From assembly GCF_965363235.1 (NCBI RefSeq), contig NC_134845.1, forward strand, positions 30,506,524 to 30,570,523: a stretch of DNA of 64,000 bases. Direction: 5' to 3'. This document shows, in pieces, positions 33,400 through 43,593 of this stretch (the first letter of the stretch is position 1; every line of letters starts with the position of its first letter). The translations under genes and the position numbers were made by a program. The notes below the pieces were generated by a model. The model made no database searches, was not told where the DNA came from, and was given only the letters and a program-made list of their open reading frames with translations. The DNA comes from Mytilus galloprovincialis. Lineage: Eukaryota > Mollusca > Bivalvia > Mytilida > Mytilidae.

Positions 33400-33930
33400 T
33401 TCTCAATGTCATATTAGAGAAAGTTGTGAAAATCAAAAGGGAGCTTACATCAATAAATATAAACAAGTCACCAATGTCTCAGGAGAATTGCTGACAGCAT
33501 TTTTGAGTTTTTGTCCGAAAACTGGAACCACCCTTTTTTTAATGAATAAAACCCAATAACTCAGAAATGTAAAATGTAAAAATATTAAAATTCTAAAGGG
33601 AGCTTACATCAAAAGATATAAACAATTCACCAAAGTTTCATCAGAGCTGCAGAAAGCGTTTTTTTAGTTTTCGTCCGAAAACTGGAAAATCCCCCTTTTT
33701 TATGAATAAATCCCTGTACCTCTAAAATTTATAAAAATAGAAAGGGAGCTCTTGTCAGTAGATATAAACAATTCCCCACAATTTCTTGCAAGTTGGTGTA
33801 AGCATTCTTGAGTTTTTGTCCGAAAACTTGAAAATCCCCCTTTTTTAATGAATAAAACCCAAAACTCGGAAACGTAAAATCTAAAATTTATTAAAAAAAA
33901 AACGAAAATTTACCAAAGTTTTATGCAAAT
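33400..33930 (+). repeat. Diverged tandem repeat, about three units of ~165 bp
   Basis: 'aaagggagcttacatcaa', 'gatataaacaattcacc', 'gagtttttgtccgaaaact' and 'aatgaataaaaccca' recur three times with decay. It directly precedes the 5' region of the LINE. Confidence 0.7.
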
Positions 33931-34251
33931 TGGTTGTAACCTGAGAGTTCCGAATGTGCAAGTGAATGGATGTTTGAAAAAGACGAGCGAAAGAAAACCA
34001 GAGTTTTAATAACTTTTCTCTAAAAGTTTTTCCCTGTATATTTTCCCGTGTCACACATTTGTTTATTTAACAACTTTTATTGAATTTTTCTCGTGTAAAT
34101 AACCCTGTAAATCCTGTTAATTTAATAGATAAGGGTAGATTTGTGTCCAGGGTCCGCCATTTTTTCCCGTGCTAGTTCCAAAGAAAGGTGAAAACTTGTA
34201 AACAAATCAATTACCTGTGTATATATACTAAAGAACAATACCAAAACACTT

Positions 34252-35067
34252 ATGTCAATAGTAAAAATAAGGAAAAACATATTTAACATATGTTTGGGTA
34301 ACGCAAGAAAAAAAGAGCCAAAGAAAAAAGCCCTTCTCATAGCTGACAGCAGAGGCAGATATCTGGCGGACGAAATTTCAACTGAAAAATTTATTGATAT
34401 AAAAATTGTCTCTGAACCTGGACTTAATATCAACAAGACCCATATTATTTGGAAATCTATTAAGGCCAACATAAAGAAAAAGGACAGAGCAATATTATTT
34501 CTGTGGATAGCCCCCTGTGACTTGACAACAAAAGAAGGGAAATTCATCTCCCTCACCTATAACACATCAAAATATCACAGTAAAATAGACAACTTAGTAA
34601 CCAAATTTTCAACATTAAAGGCTCAGATAGAATCGAGATACAAGCATACAAAAGTCTGTTTCCTGGAGTGCCCACCATACAGTATCAAACTTTATAACAA
34701 ACACCAAGGGCACGAGGACCCGATCAAATTTACAGAACAAACCACCAGGCTCGAAAATCAAATCTTTTACCTAAACAGGCAAATACGCAGGCTAAACACG
34801 CAGCTATATAGAGTAAGATCTACTGACAAACCTGCGAAGGATCCAAACAACAACAGCCAAACCATAAAAGACAGGAATAAAAGCTCAAACCTTTACTATT
34901 CACCAAATTTTACCAGAGATCTCCTTCGTCAGACAAAATTTCCGGGGCAAAAAACAAAATACTATACAGACTTTAAAATTCTCAAAGACGGTCTTCACCC
35001 GAGCCCACTACTATCAAAACTTTGGATTAGAAAGATCTTAAAACGAGTGGTAGAACTCTGCTATTAG
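34252..35067 (+). CDS. SGNH-hydrolase-like ORF of the LINE
   Basis: 271 aa starting MSIVKIRKN. Block I of the SGNH fold is ALLIADSRGRYL with the candidate nucleophile Ser33. Block V is KDGLHPSP with the Asp246-x-x-His249 pair near the end. Between them are AILFLWIAPCDLTT and VCFLECPPY, which resemble the conserved strands of this family. SGNH esterase domains occur in ORF1 of some CR1-like LINEs, where a lipid or ester hydrolase or chaperone role has been suggested but the substrate is unknown. Here the domain is a separate ORF 1.75 kb ahead of the PHD ORF. The first in-frame ATG is used. An alternative is that it comes from a second, nested element; the shared A-rich strand bias speaks against that. 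Confidence 0.75.
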   Translation: MSIVKIRKNIFNICLGNARKKEPKKKALLIADSRGRYLADEISTEKFIDIKIVSEPGLNINKTHIIWKSIKANIKKKDRAILFLWIAPCDLTTKEGKFISLTYNTSKYHSKIDNLVTKFSTLKAQIESRYKHTKVCFLECPPYSIKLYNKHQGHEDPIKFTEQTTRLENQIFYLNRQIRRLNTQLYRVRSTDKPAKDPNNNSQTIKDRNKSSNLYYSPNFTRDLLRQTKFPGQKTKYYTDFKILKDGLHPSPLLSKLWIRKILKRVVELCY

Positions 35068-35083
35068 TTTACGAAACACAGTA

Positions 35084-36774
35084 TAAGCAAGGTTTTAGCT
35101 TGCTAACTTTAACTTCAACTTCAACTTTTTTATTCAAACATTATATCTATTCAAAGCAAGGCTTAATCTTGCTAAAAGACTACAAAGATACAGTTCTAAT
35201 CATCCAACAACGCATATATAATCCATATTAATCAACAAATATTTAGCTGCAATTTCTTGGGCTCATTCATATATTAACATAACATACTAAGTTTCTAGCT
35301 TACTTGTCCTATCGAACATACAATAACCATTAACAGTTTATAATTACAAATATAATCTTAGCAAGGATAAAGGTTGCTTCATCATCATAATAATCAGTAT
35401 CATAGTATTCAAATATTTCCTTAGAGCAAGGATAAAGCTTGCTTCAGCATAATCAACATACTAACTCAAGACTCCATCACAGCGAAGTAATAACTTGCTA
35501 CATCCCGTCCGCTTTAAAGAATCTATACAATATAAGCAAGGATAAAGCTTGCTTCATCCTCATCATAATTTTCGAATACTCATTTATATAGCAAGGATAA
35601 AGCTTGCCTCATCATAATCATCATACTTAATAAAGACTTCCAATCAGCAAGCTAATAGCGTGCTACAATTTCGTCGCAGTAAAGACCTCCACATATAGCA
35701 AGGTAAAAGCTTGCTCAGTATCAGCTACAACTATACAATCTAAGCAAGGACAAAAGTTTGCTCCATCTTCACAATCATATTTTTTCAAATACTTATATAT
35801 AGCAAGGATAAAGCTTGCTTCATCATAATCATCATACTCAGTAAAGACTCCATCATAACAAGGTAATAGCTTGCTACAATTCGTCCGCACTAAAGACAAT
35901 CAAACAATATAAGCAAGGATAAAGCTTGCTTCATCCTCATCATAATTTTCGAATACTCATTTATATAGCAAGGATAAAGCTTGCCTCATCATAATCATCA
36001 TACTTAATAAAGACTTCCAATCAGCAAGCTAATAGCGTGCTACAATTTCGTCGCAGTAAAGACCTTCACATATAGCAAGGTAAAAGCTTGCTCAGTATCA
36101 GCTACAACATTCTAATAAATCATCATAATCATCATACTCAGTAAAGACTCCATCATAGCAAGGTAATAGCTTGCTACAATTCGTCCGCACTAAAGACAAT
36201 TAAACAATATAAGCAAGGATAAAGCTTGCCTCATCATAATCATCAAACTCAGTAAAGACTTCCAATCAGCAAGGTAAAAGCTTGCTACAATCTCGTCGCA
36301 TTAAAGACCTCAACTTATAGCAAGGTAAAAGCTTGCTCTTTATCAGCTTCAACTATACAATATAAGCAAGGACAAAAGCTTGCTCCATCTTCACAATCAA
36401 ATTTTTCTAATACTTATATATAGCAAGGATAAAGCTTGCTTCATCATAATCATCATACTCAGTAAAGACTCCATCAGAGCAAGGTAATAGCTTGCTACAA
36501 TTCGTCCGCACTAAAGACAATTTAACAATATAAGCAAGGATAAAGCTTGCCTCATCATAATCATCAAACTCAGTAAAGACTTCCAACCAGCAAGGTAAAA
36601 GCTTGCTACAATCTCATCGCATTAAAGACCTCCACTTATAGCAAGGTAAAAGCTTGCTCTTTATCAGCTTCAACTATCATCATACTCAATAAAGACTTCC
36701 AATCAGCAAGGTAATAGCTTGCTACAATTTCGTCACATTAAAGACCTCCACACATAGCAAGGTAAAAGCTTGCT
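35084..36774 (+). repeat. Array of about 28 hairpin motifs (agcaag...cttgct) between LINE ORFs
   Basis: The motif 'agcaaggataaagcttgct' or 'agcaaggtaaaagcttgct' recurs about every 47-60 bp. Each copy has a 6-bp stem AGCAAG/CTTGCT around a 7-nt loop. Spacers carry 'tcatcataatcatcatactc', 'agtaaagactccatca', 'caattcgtccgcactaaaga' and 'tatcagct'. Higher-order repeats are visible: 35528-35731 matches 35905-36107 (offset about 377), and 36126-36353 matches 36445-36674 (offset about 320). Substitutions in one stem arm are sometimes matched in the other ('agcaagctaatagcgtgct' is an exception). The last motif ends 44 nt before the ORF1 ATG. It may act like the tandem promoter monomers of some mammalian L1s or as an RNA structure; both are inference. 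Confidence 0.9.
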
Positions 36775-36817
36775 CTTTATCAGCACAGACCTAAAGTTAG
36801 CAAAATACAAAAAAACT

Positions 36818-39613
36818 ATGGCAACATTAATCCAAAAACAAGAAGTGGCTGTTGCCAAGCTAAGAAGAAGTAACAGATCTAAAACACAGTTAACTTCATG
36901 TCCAGAAGATCAAATTTCAAATGGAAAAAATGTCACTAGAGAATACAGCCTCAATAGAAGGAATGCTCTACAGAAAAAGATTGACAACTGTAACTCCAAG
37001 CATATAGATATCAACTTTAAGCCAGGAAATAATGTTATAATAGCCTTCAGCTCTGCAGCATACGAACTTTTCCGGGTAGAAATGAAGGAAAAATTAAACA
37101 GCCCACAATTCACTTTTAATTACAATGTGACACATGAAGCTATCTTTGATGAACAAAGACATATAGTAGAGGATAAATATAAAATACACAAGAAAAAAAT
37201 GGATGGTACTTCAGGGAAAATCTCAAAATGTACAATCAACTCATATAGAACCACCAGCAAAATACTTGTAAATGGTTCTGAAATAAATATATTCCTACAG
37301 CATATACTACCAGACATACAGGAATATATAAACAAATGTTCTGATGTACTAGATGTTGCAAATACAGGTATGGCTGAAACGATGAAGATGATAGAAAAGA
37401 ACAGGAATCAGACATCTGAAATAACAGTAAGCACAGAACTGGTAAAAACATCAGATGAAACCTCCAGTCAAGTCCAACCAGTTAAACAAGATACGTTAAT
37501 GCAGGATGACATAGACATATGCCTATGTCCCATATGTAAAGAAGAATCTCAAGAAAACACTATTGCCTGTGATGAATGCAACGAATGGTTTCATTACAGC
37601 TGCCTAAAACTATCAACAATGGAGGTAAATAAAATGGACCCAGACACTCCATATATATGTGACCTTTGTAGCTATGAACTTATATTTGAAAACAAGGATA
37701 AATCTAGTGAAGACACTAGCTATACACAGTTGCCAATCACTATGTATAGCCCAATACAAAATTCAGAGAGGAAAAGTGATACAAACCTTATGGCTGATCA
37801 AGAACAAAAGAATGAGAATAACACAAGCTCAGACCTACAGATAAATGCCAGCAATGAGAATGATAACAACACTATACTCATAACCTCTAATCATGCTAAT
37901 GATGACTTAACAAGCCAAAACATTAGTCAAAAAGCAATACAGCAGGTCCAAACATCTGAAGAAAGTGCTAAAAGTACAAGTGTACAAAAAGAACAGGTTA
38001 AGCAGCACTCAGTCAATCAAACAATAATCATTCAAACGGAAGAGACCTTTCCAAAACAAATAGAGGTGAACAACACTCACACAGAAGAAGTGATGGCATC
38101 AATTACCAAAATCAATCAGGTAAATAAAGAAAATACAAAGCCTTCCCAAAGGAAATCTTCCAAAAATATAAACCAAAAGAATGAGGGAAATAAAACTGTC
38201 TATATAACCTCATTGGAACAACGCATCAAGCAACAAGATCAGACCATTGATCTTCTCAAACGAAACATGGAACTGCTACAGAATAAAGATCCAAATGAAT
38301 ATGATAGAAACACAACAGAAGACCCCTACCCATGTAAATGTAAAAACTCAGATACAGGGCAAATGAGAAGAGAAATAGAATCACAGCTAAGACAAGAAAT
38401 GCAAACTCAAATGCTTGAAATGAGAGTAAAACAGGTGGAACAACAAATGATCCAGTTCATGTGTCTAAACAATGCAATCACATCCCAAATGATGCTACAA
38501 TCTCAAAAAGGTGGAACACATTTTATTAATGATAACAACCACTATGCTAAGAAAGACAACCCACTGGATCAGATACATCAGATGTGGAATTCTCAACAGA
38601 CAGAAGAGCAAAAACAATTTCAAGAAACAAGCCACCTATCCGGACAAGAACACTACCGGTATATGAACAACTTCCACCATGACCATCATCATATCCCAAA
38701 GACATACTACAATTCCAATAGGAAATATCAAGTGGGCAATATAAATGTTGAATCAGAAAAGAACTACAACTCTAGTATACCTGATCAACTAAACAACAAA
38801 GATAATAGACCCCATCTCATAAGCCAAAGGAATATTCCAGAATACGAACACCAAATGACCAACAGAGAATGTCACCTGAATGCACACCAAGATCACCAAA
38901 TCAGACATACTCATGAATATAATCACACAGAAAGAATGGTGCATAGGAAACACTCAAATGATATCCCAAACCAAACAACTGGGAGGGCTGAAGCACATAA
39001 AAATGCTCACCTACACAATTATCACCAGCCACATCAGGTGCAAGGACACGTCAACAATCAACTATACCAAGGTGCAAAAATGCATCACATACAACCATAT
39101 CCGTTGCAAATTCATAGCCAGGAGTCCTTAAACATGGTAAAAAAGAATGTACCATTCCAAGATGAGCAACACCAGTACAGTCAACCACAAAACTATGTCC
39201 ATCAGATTGAAAATAATCCTGTGGGTACATGTCAACCAACAAACTTTCACCAAATGGTATCAAATCCAGATAGTCAACTACCAACACGAAGTATGGAACA
39301 TCAAAATAGACACAGAGCTAACGCAACATGTGATTCCAGAAGTATACCTTATAGAAAGTTCTTATTACCACCACCATACAGTCAGATTCAGAGTAATCTC
39401 AAACCATCCCACTCTTCTCCAGAGGTAGACAGACAGCAAACTATACCACAACAACAGAAAAGCAATATACTAGAACAAAAGATTACTATAGGAAGCAATG
39501 AGAAAAATAGAATGCATCTTCCAAGTTCTTTTTTAGAGATGAGAGGGACTCCAATACCCCCAGACATCAATCAAGAAGAAATACAAATAGGAAGAACCAA
39601 CAGACAATGCTAG
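36818..39613 (+). CDS. LINE ORF1: PHD finger, coiled coil and His/Gln-rich tail
   Basis: 931 aa from ATG at 36818 (MATLIQKQEV); the frame is open somewhat further upstream but without an ATG. Residues about 60-190 hold a domain with CTINSYRTTSKILVNGSEI, a motif I recall from other mollusc LINE ORF1s. A C4HC3 PHD finger spans about 237-285 (CPIC, ACDECNEWFH, YSC, CDLC). Two coiled-coil stretches follow (SLEQRIKQQDQTIDLLKRN; REIESQLRQEMQTQMLEM). From about residue 590 to the end the protein is low-complexity, rich in His, Gln, Asn and Tyr (HHDHHHIP). ORF1 proteins coat the element RNA; a PHD finger could recognise histone tails and steer insertion (inference). Its stop overlaps the ORF2 start in 'atgctag'. 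Confidence 0.88.
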   Translation: MATLIQKQEVAVAKLRRSNRSKTQLTSCPEDQISNGKNVTREYSLNRRNALQKKIDNCNSKHIDINFKPGNNVIIAFSSAAYELFRVEMKEKLNSPQFTFNYNVTHEAIFDEQRHIVEDKYKIHKKKMDGTSGKISKCTINSYRTTSKILVNGSEINIFLQHILPDIQEYINKCSDVLDVANTGMAETMKMIEKNRNQTSEITVSTELVKTSDETSSQVQPVKQDTLMQDDIDICLCPICKEESQENTIACDECNEWFHYSCLKLSTMEVNKMDPDTPYICDLCSYELIFENKDKSSEDTSYTQLPITMYSPIQNSERKSDTNLMADQEQKNENNTSSDLQINASNENDNNTILITSNHANDDLTSQNISQKAIQQVQTSEESAKSTSVQKEQVKQHSVNQTIIIQTEETFPKQIEVNNTHTEEVMASITKINQVNKENTKPSQRKSSKNINQKNEGNKTVYITSLEQRIKQQDQTIDLLKRNMELLQNKDPNEYDRNTTEDPYPCKCKNSDTGQMRREIESQLRQEMQTQMLEMRVKQVEQQMIQFMCLNNAITSQMMLQSQKGGTHFINDNNHYAKKDNPLDQIHQMWNSQQTEEQKQFQETSHLSGQEHYRYMNNFHHDHHHIPKTYYNSNRKYQVGNINVESEKNYNSSIPDQLNNKDNRPHLISQRNIPEYEHQMTNRECHLNAHQDHQIRHTHEYNHTERMVHRKHSNDIPNQTTGRAEAHKNAHLHNYHQPHQVQGHVNNQLYQGAKMHHIQPYPLQIHSQESLNMVKKNVPFQDEQHQYSQPQNYVHQIENNPVGTCQPTNFHQMVSNPDSQLPTRSMEHQNRHRANATCDSRSIPYRKFLLPPPYSQIQSNLKPSHSSPEVDRQQTIPQQQKSNILEQKITIGSNEKNRMHLPSSFLEMRGTPIPPDINQEEIQIGRTNRQC

Positions 39614-42600
39614 AGATTGTCTCCTTCAATATTGAAGGGATCAAAGGTAACACCCCATATCTCAAAGAATTACAGTCTGATTCAAGTATTATATGTCTTC
39701 AAGAACATTGGCTACATGGATATGAGTCCGACGTCTTACAAAATATAGCACCTGATCATGACTGCCATATCTCCTGTTTTGATGATAACAACATTGATAT
39801 AGAAAATCACAATAGAAGAGGAAATGGAGGTGTTATAACTCTCTGGCCCAAAATTTTTTCACACAAAATAAAAAAACTTGAAAAAGAGGAAAGAATAGTG
39901 GTAATTGAAATATGTGCAGAGACTCATCAACTATTAATCATCAACAATTATATGCCAACAATGATGACAGGATCTGAACCTCAATATAGAGAACATCTAG
40001 ATAAAATCTCATCAATAATAGACAAGTATGATAACACTCATAGTATTATTGTAACCGGTGACCTAAATGGTTCATTAATAGCAACCAGAAATAACAACCA
40101 TGATAAACTTCTGAAAGAGTTCTGCAGGAAACATCATCTGAACCACACATTTGAGAACACCCAAGACTCTACTTTTTACCACCATAATGGTAAATCATGC
40201 TCACAAATTGACTATATCCTGGAGAAGAAAGATACAGACTTATTAAGGAGTACAATAATAGAAGACCAGTACCATTCAAATGGATCAGCACATGTTCCAA
40301 TAAGAGCGAAAACTAATATCTCGATAGCGTCTGATAAGATCAAAGGAAAAAAGTCAAAACAAAAAACCATACTCAAATGGGAAGAAACCAATATAGGGTC
40401 TTATCAAGAAGCTATAGAAACACTACAGGAACATGGTAACACCACTGACTCTAAAGTAGACATAGAAGAACAGGCATTTAACATCATCAATATTCTATCC
40501 AACGCCAGCAATACAAATGTCAAGAAAAAAATAGTCTCTTTAAAAGGACCAAATTGGAAAGCCTCTGAGAAGGTTAAAGAGCTCATATCAAAAAGTAAGA
40601 ATGCATTTTATAGCTGGAAACAAAATGGAAGACCCAAAGAGCAGGATAATATAGTATACACGGAAATGAAAAAATGCAAAAGAGAAGCAAGAAAACAAGT
40701 CCGCCAGGAAGATCATCTGGATAGCCAAAGATTTTACAATAACATGATGAATAATCCTGACTCAAAAACTTTCCACCGATTAATTAGGAAAAACAGGGCA
40801 CAATCTGACAACTCAACAACACTAATAATAAAGGATACAAATGGAGATGATATTGTAGAACAAGAAAAGCAAACTGAAATCTTTGCAGAATTCTACGAAA
40901 CTTTAGCAACTCCAGCTACAGAAGAACATTTCGACTCAGAATATATGGAAGAATGTGAATTTAGATACAATCTAATCAACTCAATTGTACATCAAGCTGC
41001 CATCAATAGAAATGACATTACCCAATTTACTGAAGAAGAGATAAAAAAAGCCATCAATGAACTGAATACAGGGAAAACAGAGGATGGCTACTCCTTAACA
41101 GCAGAGCACTTTAAATATGCCGGTAATACAATATTACCAGATATTGCTAATCTCTTTAACAATATCATGCTGACAGGGACAATACCCGAGATATTTAAAA
41201 CTGGCATCCTTACTCCTGTTCATAAAAAGAAAAAAGATCCAACCTTAACAACAAACTACAGAGGAATTACAGTCACCTCTGTCTTGGGGAAAATTTTTGA
41301 ATATGCATTATTAGAAAAAATGCCTGACTTGAATGCTAATCAGACGGAACTCCAATTTGGCTTTACAACAGGTCTCTCACCAATCATGGCAGCTCTTATT
41401 GTTTCTGAAGGCATACTTCATGCAAAACAACAAAACAAAAACCTATTTCTAGCAACCCTTGACAGTCAAAAGGCCTTTGATGTAGTACATCATATGATCC
41501 TGCTAGAAAAATTATACTATGAAGTTCCAGCAGATGTTTGGAAAGTAATTCAAAATCTGTACTCAAATATGTCAACGGAAGTAAAATGGAATAATCACTT
41601 CAGTAAAAAATTTCCAATAAAACAGGGAGTCAGACAGGGAGGTGTATTATCCACTCATTTTTACAAATCTTATATCAATGAATTACCAAAAGAACTAGAA
41701 AAAAGAGCCTTAGGACTATCAATAGGACTAGAATACTGTGGGAGCCCATTATGTGCAGATGATATTGTGCTGATGTCAACAGATGAAACAGAGATTCAAG
41801 CAATGCTTGACATAGCATATAAATATTCCTGTGAACACAGGTACAATATCCATCCTCAAAAAAGCACTCTTATAAAGACAGAAAGAACGAAGTCGAAATA
41901 TCAACCAGAAATAATCAGATTAGGAAATGAAGCAATACAAACTGATAACCAAGCAACACATTTAGGAATCATAAGAGCATCTAAAAACGAATCAAGAATA
42001 AATATACAAGAACATATAAGTATTGCAAGAAAGACTCTGTATTCTCTAATTCCAGTGGGACTAAATGGTAAACGAGGTCTTAACCCCAAAACATCTTACA
42101 AGATCTACCAAGCTTACGTACTTCCAAGACTGCTATACGGACTTGAAATACTTCCTCTGAATTTGACACAAATAGGAGAATTAAGGCAATTCCACATCAA
42201 AACTATCAGATGTTTCCAATCCCTTCCAATAAGAACTTCAACAGCGGCTGTATATATGCTTATTGGCGCAATACCAATTGAAGCTGAACTTCACAAGAGG
42301 CAACTTAGCCTGCTATATTCTATCCTAGCAAGTGAAAACACCAAACTAAGGAATCTAATGGAAAGACAACTGATTGTTAACTCAGAAAATCCAGATAGTT
42401 TCTTTCCAAGGGTGCAAGAAATCTTACAGTACTACAGCTTAACTCCAATTCATGAGCTAAAAGAAAAACTTCCAACAAAATTTCAATGGAAAAAACAAAT
42501 TAATATAGCCATAGCCGATAAATGGACAAGTAAGCTACAAACCGATATGAAGGAAAAATCCACTTTGAAATTCTGCAATACAACAGATCTCAAAATACAC

Positions 42601-43059
42601 CAGACTCACCCAGTATGGAACTCTCTACCATCAGTAACATACGAGGTAAAAAAGGCACAAATCAAAGCCAGATTACTGACTGGTACATACCTTTTAGAAT
42701 GTGACATACAGAAATTCAAAAGGGAACAAGAAAAAGCACACTGTACTCTGTGTCAGCTTGAAACAGAAACATTAGAACACTTCCTACTCAAGTGCCCAGC
42801 TCTGCACGAAAAAAGGCAAAACATTTTCCCGGATTTGAAAAAAATCATTATACAGTCTGTTGGAGATAACAAATGGAATGATACTTTCATAGGGAACCAG
42901 TCCTTAATAATTCAAATAATTATCGACTGCACAAAAGTAGCCAATGAAATGAACTTTAGTCCAGAGACAACTGTGCAAATTGAAAATATTAGCAGAGATC
43001 TATGCTATGGACTTCATACAAACAGAATACTGCTACAAAAGAGGATTAAGACTTTATAA
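39607..43059 (+). CDS. LINE ORF2: APE endonuclease, reverse transcriptase, C-terminal zinc knuckle
   Basis: 1150 aa. The endonuclease has SFN8, QE33HW, NNY115MP, GD152LN154, QID202Y and SAH229VP, so every catalytic position is filled. The reverse transcriptase spans about 500-790: HKKKKDPTLTTNYRGITVTS, LATLD619SQKAFD, QGVRQGGVLS (673-682), and the catalytic loop C716-A-D718-D719, where Tyr of YADD is replaced by Cys. Near the end is a CCHC knuckle, C1046-x2-C1049-x8-H1058-x4-C1063. No RNase H is seen. ORF2 nicks target DNA and reverse-transcribes the element RNA by target-primed synthesis (family knowledge). The ATG overlaps the ORF1 stop by 7 nt, suggesting termination-coupled re-initiation. 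The frame is entirely open. Confidence 0.93.
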   Translation: MLEIVSFNIEGIKGNTPYLKELQSDSSIICLQEHWLHGYESDVLQNIAPDHDCHISCFDDNNIDIENHNRRGNGGVITLWPKIFSHKIKKLEKEERIVVIEICAETHQLLIINNYMPTMMTGSEPQYREHLDKISSIIDKYDNTHSIIVTGDLNGSLIATRNNNHDKLLKEFCRKHHLNHTFENTQDSTFYHHNGKSCSQIDYILEKKDTDLLRSTIIEDQYHSNGSAHVPIRAKTNISIASDKIKGKKSKQKTILKWEETNIGSYQEAIETLQEHGNTTDSKVDIEEQAFNIINILSNASNTNVKKKIVSLKGPNWKASEKVKELISKSKNAFYSWKQNGRPKEQDNIVYTEMKKCKREARKQVRQEDHLDSQRFYNNMMNNPDSKTFHRLIRKNRAQSDNSTTLIIKDTNGDDIVEQEKQTEIFAEFYETLATPATEEHFDSEYMEECEFRYNLINSIVHQAAINRNDITQFTEEEIKKAINELNTGKTEDGYSLTAEHFKYAGNTILPDIANLFNNIMLTGTIPEIFKTGILTPVHKKKKDPTLTTNYRGITVTSVLGKIFEYALLEKMPDLNANQTELQFGFTTGLSPIMAALIVSEGILHAKQQNKNLFLATLDSQKAFDVVHHMILLEKLYYEVPADVWKVIQNLYSNMSTEVKWNNHFSKKFPIKQGVRQGGVLSTHFYKSYINELPKELEKRALGLSIGLEYCGSPLCADDIVLMSTDETEIQAMLDIAYKYSCEHRYNIHPQKSTLIKTERTKSKYQPEIIRLGNEAIQTDNQATHLGIIRASKNESRINIQEHISIARKTLYSLIPVGLNGKRGLNPKTSYKIYQAYVLPRLLYGLEILPLNLTQIGELRQFHIKTIRCFQSLPIRTSTAAVYMLIGAIPIEAELHKRQLSLLYSILASENTKLRNLMERQLIVNSENPDSFFPRVQEILQYYSLTPIHELKEKLPTKFQWKKQINIAIADKWTSKLQTDMKEKSTLKFCNTTDLKIHQTHPVWNSLPSVTYEVKKAQIKARLLTGTYLLECDIQKFKREQEKAHCTLCQLETETLEHFLLKCPALHEKRQNIFPDLKKIIIQSVGDNKWNDTFIGNQSLIIQIIIDCTKVANEMNFSPETTVQIENISRDLCYGLHTNRILLQKRIKTL

Positions 43060-43590
43060 AATGGTAATCACCCAATGGACACAAACTCTAATGGTTGTAA
43101 ATTTTTTTTATATAAAATTTTATATTTTAAATTTTAATGAATTTAAGCATTAAAAGTTTAAATCGTGTAATATAAGGCTTGATAAGGACCACAGATTAAG
43201 GACACTTACATATATCAAGACCAAACCTGTGGAAGCTTTTATTATTATTTATTTTCTTTTTTATCTTTTACAACCATTCGTAACCATTTTTAAGGATATA
43301 GCCAATTAAAATAAATCACCTTTAAATTTTATGAGTTACCATATACATGTAAATAATGCAATAATTATGATTTAAACTGATGTAAACATTATCACTGTAA
43401 ATTCTTGAGCACCAATCGTATTTATTTTAAATCTTTTATTTTATCAACATCCTATTTAAAACTCATTTAACATAGCAAATGTTCTGTTTTTTAGTGTTTT
43501 AAATTTTAATAAAAAGATAAATAATGGCCTGTAAATATATCCCTTCACCTAATACTCTTTTAACATTAAAATATAAGAACTATTTTTTTT
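43060..43590 (+). other. Probable 3' UTR of the LINE
   Basis: Very AT-rich, with no landmark of the neighbouring repeat families, until 'accgtgtgacacgggtgctc' at about 43594. No tandem 3' terminal repeat or clear poly(A) tract ends it, so the exact boundary is uncertain. Confidence 0.5.
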
Positions 43591-43593
43591 ACT

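Larger units (their letters stand above)
34000..43590 (+). mobile_element. Apparently complete three-ORF LINE retrotransposon (APE type)
   Basis: Order: a 5' leader of about 250 nt, SGNH-like ORF (34252-35067), hairpin array (35084-36774), ORF1 with PHD finger (36818-39613), ORF2 endonuclease-RT (39607-43059), and an AT-rich 3' tail. All frames are open and share a strongly A-rich sense strand, which argues they belong together. The outer limits are approximate: repeats of other families resume near 33930 on the left and 43591 on the right, and no clean target duplication or poly(A) tail was seen. ORF1 proteins with an esterase and/or PHD finger are known from CR1/L2-like elements, but ORF2 sequence alone does not let me fix the clade by eye. 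The intact frames suggest a recent insertion. Confidence 0.82.

Noticed and set aside
35663-35899. - strand frame of 78 codons in the hairpin array
   Set aside because: By-product of the array periodicity.
35084-36774. CRISPR-like array
   Set aside because: Regular short palindromic repeats look superficially similar, but the spacers are themselves repeated, the host is an animal, and the array lies within a retrotransposon.
36770-36817. Upstream TTG start for LINE ORF1
   Set aside because: The frame is open there but begins within the hairpin array. The first ATG at 36818 is the natural start.
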